Source of the DNA: Planctomycetota bacterium
Lineage (GTDB): Bacteria > Planctomycetota > UBA1135 > JALUZX01
Assembly: GCA_027011425.1 (NCBI GenBank)
Contig: JALUZX010000305.1
Span: 1 to 9,991 of the forward strand
DNA length: 9,991 bases
Direction of reading: 5' to 3'
Shown here: positions 1-6,330 of the stretch, one piece after another
Layout: every line of letters starts with the position of its first letter
How positions within the stretch are numbered: the first letter of the stretch is position 1
Made by a program: the position numbers and the translations under genes
The notes under the pieces: generated by a model
What the model saw: the letters and a program-made list of their open reading frames with translations, nothing else
The model's database searches: none
Told to the model about the DNA's origin: nothing

Positions 1-11
1 ACTCTCCTTCT

Positions 12-3000
12 TCAGCGGGTTCCAAGGGTGAGAAAGAGGCCGTTGGTGACGTCGATTCCAAGGGGCGGGGCGGAGGAGGGCCAGGTCACGGCCTGCAGGG
101 CCAGGCGCGTCCCCGCCAGGGCCGGAACGCCGGGAAGGGACCAGGATCCCCGCCCTCCGGGAAGAATTCCGGCCCATAGGAAACCAGGCTTCGGATCGAG
201 GTAGATCCTCTGGTCCGGCCCGAGGCGGAGAGGGGCGGCGCAGGGCATTCCCAGGAGGAAGAGGGCGGAGGCGTTTTGGGGAAGGTCCCGGAGGCCGAAG
301 GCGAATCGGCCTCCCAGGACCGGGTCGGTGGATACAAGTTGGGCCCTGCCCGAGGAGAAACCGACGGGCCGGGCCATGGCCCCGATGTCCAATGTCCACG
401 GTTCGAACCCGTGGATCCCCTCCTCGGCGGAGAAGAAGGCCTTTCCCTTCCAGGCGGAGGCGGGCCACAGGAAACTCTTCAGCCCGGAATTCTTCAGGGC
501 CGGCACGGGGCCGGTGCCCTTGGGGGTGCCGTCGCTCTCCCAGATGGTATCCAGTGAGGGGATGACGGCGGGGAGGAGGAAAGGCGCGGGGGTCGAGAGG
601 AACCAGACCCGTCCGGCCCCGGTCCGGACGGCCGAGACCTTGTCCTGGGCCTGGAGGGCCCGGCCCGTGTCCTTGAGAAGGAAGGTGCCCTTGGGGGTGC
701 CGTCGCTCACCCAGGGGCCCTTGTTGGCGTCCTTGGCGTGAACGGGCCAGAAGAGGGCCTTTCCGCCGGGAAGGGAGATTCCCCAGGGCCCGCGGGCGCC
801 GGTGATCTCCCGGATCCCCGTGAAGAGGAAGGTTCCCACTCGGACGGTGCCCTTGGCCGTTCCGTCCGTGGCGAAAAGCCCGTAGGTGGAAGGCCCTCCG
901 GTGGTTCCGTCCGTCCCCAAAAAGAGCACCCGGTCCCCGGCCCGGAAGGGCGAGAGGAAACGGCCGCTTCCCGTGCCCTTGTAGAGGTCCAGGAGCCTGT
1001 GGGTCCCCCTGGAGGTTCCATCGGTGACCCAGGCTTCCATCCCGAAGAGGGAGTTCTTCTTCATCCCTTCGAAGAGAACCCGTCCGCCCAGTTTCACGAG
1101 GTTGGAGCACCGGACCAGGTCGGGGAGGACCCTGCGCGTGCCCTGGGGCGTGCCGTCGGTGACCCAAAGGGTGGATCCACCCGCGCCGTCCGAGGCGGAG
1201 AAGAAGACCGTCCTGCCCAGGGCGACGGCGCCGTCGAACCCTCCGGATTTTCTTCCCGGCAGGATGTCCTTGAGGATGGCCGTTCCCTTGGCGGTGCCGT
1301 CGGTCACCCAGGGCTCGGCGCCTTCCCGCGAGGTCTTTCCCTCGAAGACCAGTTTGTCCCCCAGGGGAAGAGGTTTCCAGAGAAGCAGTTGGAATTCGAA
1401 ATTTGGATAATAGCAGAAGGTTCCCGCGGCCGTCCCGTCGCTTCGCCAGAACCCTCTCTTACCGGGCGCCATCCCGGTGAAGAGGAGAATCCCTTCGTGG
1501 AAGACCGGGGGAGCCGAGACGCTGAGTCCCTTGCCCGGAAGGATCTCCGCCGTGGTCCCTGCCGTTCCCATGGTGGTCCAAAGACCCCGGGCCGGGGAGA
1601 ACAGGGTGGTTTGGGCGGTGAACCAGCACCGGGTGAAGCCTGGGGTGAAGAAGGAGGCCTGGGAGCCCTTGGTTCCCATTCCGGGGAAGATGTCCTTCAG
1701 GAGGCCCGTCCCGGCGGGAGTGCCGTCGCTTACGAAGAGTTCGTTTCCCGTATTCGAGCGGTAAGCCGAATACAGGAGTTTCCCCCCGAGAGGGGTAAGA
1801 TTCATGGCGAAGGTATGGATCACGTTCCCCCCCTGGGCCTCGAGGGGGATGGTTCCCTTGGCGGTTCCGTCGGTCCTCCAGAGGGCGAGGGTCCCTGCCA
1901 TGGAGCCCCCGGTGAAGAAGATGTAGTTGCCCGATACGGCGGCGGAATGCCATCCCCTGTTGGGGAAGATCGATTCCGGGACGACCTTGACCGTGCCTTT
2001 CACGGTGCCGTCGGTCCGCCAGAGGGCGTAGCTGGGGAAACCGGCGGCGACCTCCGAGCGCAGGAAGTAGACGGATCCCTTCCATGAGACGGGGCCCGCG
2101 TATCCAGGACCGCGGCCGGTCGGATTGGGGTTCAGGGAGGCCCATTTCCCGGTGGCCGTGTCCAGGACGTATGGGTTGGCCGCGTATGGGTCGGCGGCGA
2201 AGACGATCTTCGTCCCGGCCGGGACGGGGCCCATCCAGCCCCAGGAGGAAAGGGGCCGGCGTGTCACCAGGACGGCCTTCTTTCCGGCCGTCTTCCAGAT
2301 GCCCCATCCCTGGGAGTCGCCGGCGGAGAACCAGATCCATCCTCCCAGGGCCACGGGATTGACGCAGAAGTGGGAATACCCGCTTCCGGAAAACCCGGGA
2401 AGGAGGGCGGTTCCCCCGGCGGTCCCGTCGGAGACCCAGGCGGAGGCCCCCCTTTGGGGGGTGGTTCCCTGGAAGAGGAGGAAGTTCCCCGCCGGAACGG
2501 GCTGGGCCCAGGGCTTGGAGAAGCCCCCCTTGAGGAGCCGGGGCGGCCGGGTTCCGCCGTCGTAGCGGAAGAGGCCGAACCGGTCCGGACCGGTGGAGGC
2601 GCGGGCGAAGAAGTAGAGAGACTTCCCCATCACCACGCCGGAATAGAACCCTCCCCCTTCCAGGCCGGGTAGGATGTCCGCCACAAGATGGGTCCCCCCC
2701 GCGGTTCCGTCGGAGACCTGGATCTCGTTTCCCGCCTTGGGATCGAAGGCGGAAAAATAGGCCTTGCCCTGGAAGAGGGTGAAATGGTCGGGCCCGGAAC
2801 CCTTCGGCCCGGGGAAGATGTCCTTCACCATCCGGGTCGTGCCGGGGGCGTTCCCCGACACCCAGAGTTCCCTTCCGTGGATTCCGTCGTCGGCGTTGAA
2901 GAAACAGATGTTTCCGGCTGGCAGGAAACGAGGCCAGCCCTGGAGGTTTCCCGGATCGTAGGAGGTTCCCCCGGGAAAGGAGGAGAGGGTTCTGTCCGGG

Positions 3001-3101
3001 AGGGTGTTCAAGTCCTTGAGGAGCCTGGGCCCCTGGGCGGCCCCGGGAAGGGGAAGGAGAAGAAAGGCGAGGGAGGCAATGGGAAAGAGGTTTCTTTTCA
3101 T
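12..3101 (-). CDS. Secreted ELWxxDGT-repeat protein (paralogue A)
   Basis: Encodes 1,029 residues from the chosen ATG. The frame runs 23 codons further upstream, but this ATG has a strong AGGAGGG 8 nt before it and begins a classic signal peptide: MKRN, a hydrophobic stretch (residues 5-19), then GAAQ with cleavage near residue 22. The mature protein holds about 18 repeat units between residues 78 and 907. The first is ELWVSGNAPGT. At least 12 keep the full DGTxxGT core, for example ALWRTDGTVKGT and EPWVTDGTAKGT, often followed by LLKDIxPG. Units 3 (FRYDGG), 5 (WKTAGK), 6 (VLDTATGK) and 18 (EPWTLDIG) are degenerate. Residues 912-1029 form a separate C-terminal domain with DPVLGG, YLDP and TNGLFLTLG. 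The role of the family is unknown; an exported beta-rich, perhaps beta-propeller, protein is inference. It is the last gene of the array and closest to paralogue C. A gap of 175 nt with a promoter-like motif suggests it may also be transcribed on its own. Confidence 0.93.
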   Translation of the reverse strand: MKRNLFPIASLAFLLLPLPGAAQGPRLLKDLNTLPDRTLSSFPGGTSYDPGNLQGWPRFLPAGNICFFNADDGIHGRELWVSGNAPGTTRMVKDIFPGPKGSGPDHFTLFQGKAYFSAFDPKAGNEIQVSDGTAGGTHLVADILPGLEGGGFYSGVVMGKSLYFFARASTGPDRFGLFRYDGGTRPPRLLKGGFSKPWAQPVPAGNFLLFQGTTPQRGASAWVSDGTAGGTALLPGFSGSGYSHFCVNPVALGGWIWFSAGDSQGWGIWKTAGKKAVLVTRRPLSSWGWMGPVPAGTKIVFAADPYAANPYVLDTATGKWASLNPNPTGRGPGYAGPVSWKGSVYFLRSEVAAGFPSYALWRTDGTVKGTVKVVPESIFPNRGWHSAAVSGNYIFFTGGSMAGTLALWRTDGTAKGTIPLEAQGGNVIHTFAMNLTPLGGKLLYSAYRSNTGNELFVSDGTPAGTGLLKDIFPGMGTKGSQASFFTPGFTRCWFTAQTTLFSPARGLWTTMGTAGTTAEILPGKGLSVSAPPVFHEGILLFTGMAPGKRGFWRSDGTAAGTFCYYPNFEFQLLLWKPLPLGDKLVFEGKTSREGAEPWVTDGTAKGTAILKDILPGRKSGGFDGAVALGRTVFFSASDGAGGSTLWVTDGTPQGTRRVLPDLVRCSNLVKLGGRVLFEGMKKNSLFGMEAWVTDGTSRGTHRLLDLYKGTGSGRFLSPFRAGDRVLFLGTDGTTGGPSTYGLFATDGTAKGTVRVGTFLFTGIREITGARGPWGISLPGGKALFWPVHAKDANKGPWVSDGTPKGTFLLKDTGRALQAQDKVSAVRTGAGRVWFLSTPAPFLLPAVIPSLDTIWESDGTPKGTGPVPALKNSGLKSFLWPASAWKGKAFFSAEEGIHGFEPWTLDIGAMARPVGFSSGRAQLVSTDPVLGGRFAFGLRDLPQNASALFLLGMPCAAPLRLGPDQRIYLDPKPGFLWAGILPGGRGSWSLPGVPALAGTRLALQAVTWPSSAPPLGIDVTNGLFLTLGTR
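381..2870 (-). repeat. ELWxxDGT repeat array of paralogue A
   Basis: About 18 protein units, roughly 45-50 codons each, with the core [E/x]-[L/P/A]-W-[VIR]-[TS]-DGT-x-x-GT. On the plus strand the core appears again and again as GTNCCGTCGGT followed by NNCCCAG or NNCCAGA. Units 7, 8, 12, 13, 14, 16 and 17 are the best preserved. Nucleotide similarity between units is limited to the short core, so this is an old protein repeat and not a DNA tandem repeat. Confidence 0.85.
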
Positions 3102-3116
3102 GGTCTTGACCCTCCT
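3102..3116 (-). promoter_or_regulatory. Ribosome binding site of paralogue A
   Basis: AGGAGGG at 3116-3110 lies 8 nt before the ATG at 3101. It settles the start in favour of this ATG over the in-frame ATG at 3170. The leader AAAAAGGAGGGTCAAG is identical in paralogue C. Confidence 0.85.
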
Positions 3117-3197
3117 TTTTTTCCGCGGCGGAATGATTCTGTTTTTCGGTTCTGTTCCGGGGGGCGCCATGGATCCCGGGGGGGATCGCCGGGCTCC

Positions 3198-3226
3198 ATT
3201 CTAGGCCCGGATGGGTTTTTGAGGAA
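3198..3226 (-). promoter_or_regulatory. Promoter-like motif upstream of paralogue A
   Basis: The minus strand reads TTCCTC (3226-3221), 17 nt, then TAGAAT (3203-3198) followed by GGAG, about 97 nt before the ATG. The -10-like hexamer fits TATAAT at 4 of 6 positions or better, but the -35-like hexamer is poor against TTGACA. The reason to list it is that the same layout with matching bases occurs upstream of paralogue C. Whether it is a promoter is inference. Confidence 0.35.
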
Positions 3227-3245
3227 GGCGGGGCGGCGCCCCGCC
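3227..3245 (-). terminator. GC-rich hairpin after paralogue B (possible weak terminator)
   Basis: GGCGGGGC (3227-3234) and GCCCCGCC (3238-3245) form a perfect 8-bp stem with a 3-nt loop, 32 nt beyond the stop of B. On the minus strand it is followed by TTCCTC and then A-rich sequence, not a run of T, so it is not a canonical intrinsic terminator. It could attenuate read-through into A or protect the 3' end of the B transcript. Confidence 0.35.
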
Positions 3246-3276
3246 GCCGGCCCGGACGATCCGACACCCTGGTGGA

Positions 3277-6200
3277 TCACTGCCCCAAGGTGAGGAAGAG
3301 GCCGTTCGTGAAGTCCAGGTGGAAGGGCGGGGTCCTGGTGGGGCCCACGACTGCCTGTGCGGCGAACCTGGCGCCGATGAGCGCCGGGTCGCCGGGAAGG
3401 GTGAAGGCCAGGGATCCGGACGCGCCCAGGGGGAATCCCGCCAGCGGGCGGGCCCTCGGATCCAGGAAGAGGGCGGCCCCGCCCCCCAGTAGGAGAGGCC
3501 TGGAAAGAGGCCGGCCCAGGACCAGGATCCCAGCGGTTCCCTTGGCCATGCCGGTGACGGTGAGACGGAATTTCCCGCCCAGGACCGGGTCCTCCCCGTC
3601 CAGGCGGGCCCCGCCTCGGCTCCAGCCCACGGCCTGGGCCGTGGCGCCTGGAAACCAGGTCCAGGGCTCCATGCCCGTGGAGCCGTCGTCGGCCCCGAAG
3701 AAGACCTTGCCCCCCGAGAAGGCCAGGATGCCCGAGCAGGAGAGAATCTTTCCGGGCCCCGGGTCGGGGACGAAATACGTTCCTCCAGGAGTGCCGTCGG
3801 TGGCCAGGAGTCTGCGGGCTCCGAAGGGGTAGTAGGCGACAAAGACCCCTTTCCGTTTTCCCGTTTTCATAAAGGCCGTCGGATTGGTGGAGTCGGGCCC
3901 CGGCGCCAGGTCGCGAAGCAGCCGGGTCCCGGCGGCCGTTCCGTCGGTGACCCAGGGCTCGAAACCGTGAGAGGCGTCCTTGGCCCAGAAGAAGCCTTTC
4001 TTTTCGAGGGCGAAGCTCCGGAATGGATAGAGGAGGAAATCCCTCGTCCCCACCCTCGCCGTGCCGCTCTTGGTGCCGTCGGTCCGGAAGAGACCGTAAT
4101 ACCCTGAGGCCACGGTTCTTCCGTCGGTGCCGAAGAAGTAAGCGTTTTTTCCCAGGACGAAGGGGGCGCGGAACCGGCCCGACTGGGATCCCGGCGCCAG
4201 GTCCAGCAATTCATGGGTGCCCAATGTCGTCCCGTCGGAGATCCAGGGTTCGATCCCGTGGGCGGAATCTTTCATTCCTTCGAAAAGGACCTTGTTTCCC
4301 AGGGCGACGAGACCGCGGCAGGCCCCCAGGTCTTTCGCCACGATGCGCGTTCCCGCGGGAGTCAGGTCCGTGACCCAGAGGGAGACCTTCCCGGAATCGC
4401 CGCTGTAGAAGAAGACCCGACCTCCCGCTTCCGCCCAGCCGTAATAATTCTGGATCTGGACGCCGGGGTGGGTGTCCTTGAGCAGCATCGTCCCCTTGGC
4501 CGTTCCGTCCGTGACCCAGGGTTCCCATCCGTGGGCGGCGTCGTCTCCCCAGAGGAAGGCCTTTCCTCCCAGGACCAAGGGGCTCTCTTTCCAGCTCCGG
4601 AGGGTGGTGGAGATGCGGGTCGTTCCGGCGAAGGTGCCGTCGCTCGCCCAGACCCCTGCCTTGTTGCCGTCGGATAGTATAAATAAGAGTTTCTCTCTCA
4701 ACGTGAACATGCCGCCGGGAAAGGGCGAGGCGAAGCCGGGGTAGTATTCATGGAAGATCTTGGTGCCGGCCGGGGTTCCGTCGGAGACCCAGAGTTCCCT
4801 TCCATGGGCCGTGTTGGTTGCGGAGAAGAAACAACGGCCGTAGAAATCGGCCATGGAATCGGGATCCGAACCCTTTCCGTAGAAGCCCGGGTAGATGTCC
4901 TCCAGGAGGTAGGTTCCTGTGGCGGTCCCGTCGCTCACCCAGACCTCCCTGCCCGACTTCGGGGACCAGGCGGAAAAGGCGATCCTGCCGGAACCGATGG
5001 GTGTGAGGTTCTCCGGCTTGGAGGACCCGGCGCCGGGGGCGATGTCCTTGACCCGGAGGGTGCCCTTGTCCGTTCCGTCGGTGACCCAGAGTTCCTTGCC
5101 TCCCGCGCTGTCGAAACCTTGGAAGAAGATCCGGTTTCCCGAGACCGTCGGATGGAGCCATGAAGAAGTGCCGGACAGGCCTTTTCCCGTCACCCGGACC
5201 GTTCCGGAAGGAGTTCCGTCGGTCCTCCAGAGAGACCAGGGCCCGTAGGGTCTATCCTGGACGGTGAAATAGACCCTGTTCCCCATCCGGACGGGGTCGG
5301 CGAAGTACCGGCCCGGTTTCTGGAGGATCCGCTTGAGAAGGGAGGCTTTCCCCGTGGCCGTATCCAGGACCCAGGGGTTCCGGGCCCTATACTTGTCCCG
5401 GGGGCCCAGGAAGAGGATCTTCTTTCCGAGGACCTGCGGGGACCAGGGCGCGTAGTCCTCTCCCAGGTTCAGGATTTTTTGGGCCTTGCTTCCGTCGGTC
5501 TTCCAGACGGCCCAGTCCCGAGCCTCCTGGTGGGAGAAGTAGACCCGGCCTCCCAGGGCGACGGGTTGGATGAAGCGGTGGGGCGAGGTGGAGCTTCCCT
5601 GGAGGACCACTTTCGTTCCTCTCTCGGTTCCGTCGGTGATCCAGAGGCTCGCCGGGCGCCCGGGCGAGGAGCACCCGAAGAGAACTCTTCCTCCAAGGGC
5701 GATGGGTTCGCTCCAGGGCGTCGAAAATCCGTCTTTTACGAGAGAAGGGGGGGCATTGGATCCATCGTAGCGGAACAATGCGTAGTTTCGCCCGGGGGAA
5801 CTCGCGAAGAACCAGAGTCGGTTTCCGGCCACCAGGGGGCGCTGGAAACCGCCGCTCTCCTTTCCGGGGAGAGAGTCTTGGAAGAGATAGGTCGTCGCCG
5901 GGGTTCCCTTGGTGCGCCAGATTTCGGTGCCGTGCTCCCGGTCCCTTCCATCGAAATAGACGTAACCCTTGAACCAGGTCAGGACCCCTGGTCCTTCCAG
6001 GTTTCTCCCCGGGACCATGTCCACGGCCATCCGGGTCGTTCCGGGGAATCCCATGCTGGACCAGATCTCCCGGCCGTGGATCCCGTCGTCGGCGGTGAAG
6101 AAGAAGGTGCTTCCCGCGGCCAGGAAGGGCTTGGAGGTGCTGTAGGAGGAGGAAGACAAGGACCCCTGGGGCTTGGAGGAACGGGCTTCCAGCCGGGCGG

Positions 6201-6309
6201 GCTCGATGTCCTTCAGGAGCCGGGGAGGCTGGAGGGCCTGGGCGAAGAGGGCCGAGGCGGAGAGGGCCGCGCTGGCGAAGGTTCCGGAAATACTGATCTT
6301 GGATTTCAT
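3277..6309 (-). CDS. Secreted ELWxxDGT-repeat protein (paralogue B)
   Basis: Encodes 1,010 residues. The start ATG lies 21 nt after the stop of paralogue C and has AGGAGAG 8 nt upstream. The N-terminus MKSKISISG followed by an Ala/Ser/Leu-rich stretch to about residue 24 (LFAQA) reads as a signal peptide. Residues about 81-890 carry 18 repeat units. The best preserved include SLWITDGTERGT, ELWVTDGTDKGT, EVWVSDGTATGT, ELWVSDGTPAGT and EPWISDGTTLGT, with LLKDxxPG-type linkers. Units 3 (FRYDGS), 5 (WKTDGSK), 6 (VLDTATGK) and 18 (EPWTWFPG) are degenerate at the same places as in A and C. Residues 893-1010 are the C-terminal domain (DPVLGG, LFLDP, GDPALIG, TNGLFLTLGQ stop). It is the most divergent of the three: repeat spacing and linkers differ from A and C, which share stretches B lacks, such as GIREI and GGKALFWPV. 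The tight spacing implies co-transcription with C. Function unknown; export is inferred from the signal peptide. Confidence 0.93.
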   Translation of the reverse strand: MKSKISISGTFASAALSASALFAQALQPPRLLKDIEPARLEARSSKPQGSLSSSSYSTSKPFLAAGSTFFFTADDGIHGREIWSSMGFPGTTRMAVDMVPGRNLEGPGVLTWFKGYVYFDGRDREHGTEIWRTKGTPATTYLFQDSLPGKESGGFQRPLVAGNRLWFFASSPGRNYALFRYDGSNAPPSLVKDGFSTPWSEPIALGGRVLFGCSSPGRPASLWITDGTERGTKVVLQGSSTSPHRFIQPVALGGRVYFSHQEARDWAVWKTDGSKAQKILNLGEDYAPWSPQVLGKKILFLGPRDKYRARNPWVLDTATGKASLLKRILQKPGRYFADPVRMGNRVYFTVQDRPYGPWSLWRTDGTPSGTVRVTGKGLSGTSSWLHPTVSGNRIFFQGFDSAGGKELWVTDGTDKGTLRVKDIAPGAGSSKPENLTPIGSGRIAFSAWSPKSGREVWVSDGTATGTYLLEDIYPGFYGKGSDPDSMADFYGRCFFSATNTAHGRELWVSDGTPAGTKIFHEYYPGFASPFPGGMFTLREKLLFILSDGNKAGVWASDGTFAGTTRISTTLRSWKESPLVLGGKAFLWGDDAAHGWEPWVTDGTAKGTMLLKDTHPGVQIQNYYGWAEAGGRVFFYSGDSGKVSLWVTDLTPAGTRIVAKDLGACRGLVALGNKVLFEGMKDSAHGIEPWISDGTTLGTHELLDLAPGSQSGRFRAPFVLGKNAYFFGTDGRTVASGYYGLFRTDGTKSGTARVGTRDFLLYPFRSFALEKKGFFWAKDASHGFEPWVTDGTAAGTRLLRDLAPGPDSTNPTAFMKTGKRKGVFVAYYPFGARRLLATDGTPGGTYFVPDPGPGKILSCSGILAFSGGKVFFGADDGSTGMEPWTWFPGATAQAVGWSRGGARLDGEDPVLGGKFRLTVTGMAKGTAGILVLGRPLSRPLLLGGGAALFLDPRARPLAGFPLGASGSLAFTLPGDPALIGARFAAQAVVGPTRTPPFHLDFTNGLFLTLGQ
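3640..6069 (-). repeat. ELWxxDGT repeat array of paralogue B
   Basis: Eighteen units can be placed by eye. Units 8, 9, 10, 12, 14 and 16 carry the longest consensus (W-[VI]-[TS]-DGT-x-x-GT followed by x-L-x-D-x-x-PG). Unit 13 reads DLTPAGT instead of DGT, and units 1-2 read SMGFPGT and TKGTPAT. The position of the degenerate units is shared with A and C. Confidence 0.85.
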
Positions 6310-6330
6310 GGTTTCGACTCTCCTTTCTTG
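6310..6330 (-). promoter_or_regulatory. C-B intergenic spacer with ribosome binding site of paralogue B
   Basis: The whole gap between the TAG of C and the ATG of B is 21 nt. It contains GAAAGGAGAG (AGGAGAG at 6324-6318), 8 nt before the ATG. There is no room for a promoter close to B, so B is probably expressed from the C transcript. The leader resembles that of A (AAAGGAGRGTCRARACC). Confidence 0.85.

Noticed and set aside
396..414. tRNA T-loop-like string GGTTCGAACCC
   Set aside because: It is the reverse complement of codons for HGFEPW in gene A. No acceptor stem, anticodon arm or D-arm surrounds it, and a similar string at about 4249 has the same coding origin.
738..2087. Plus-strand open frame of 449 codons
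   Set aside because: Antisense to gene A, with a low-complexity product whose period follows the ELWxxDGT units. The signal peptide and domain structure are on the other strand.
3102..3170. Upstream in-frame start for gene A at 3170
   Set aside because: It would add 23 basic, proline-rich residues before a clear signal peptide, and it would place the strong AGGAGGG inside the gene.
1459..3267. Minus-strand open frame of 602 codons in another frame of gene A
   Set aside because: The product is Arg/Pro-rich and shows frame-shifted echoes of the repeat (RDRRNRQGN-like). It has no signal peptide or ribosome binding site matching its start.
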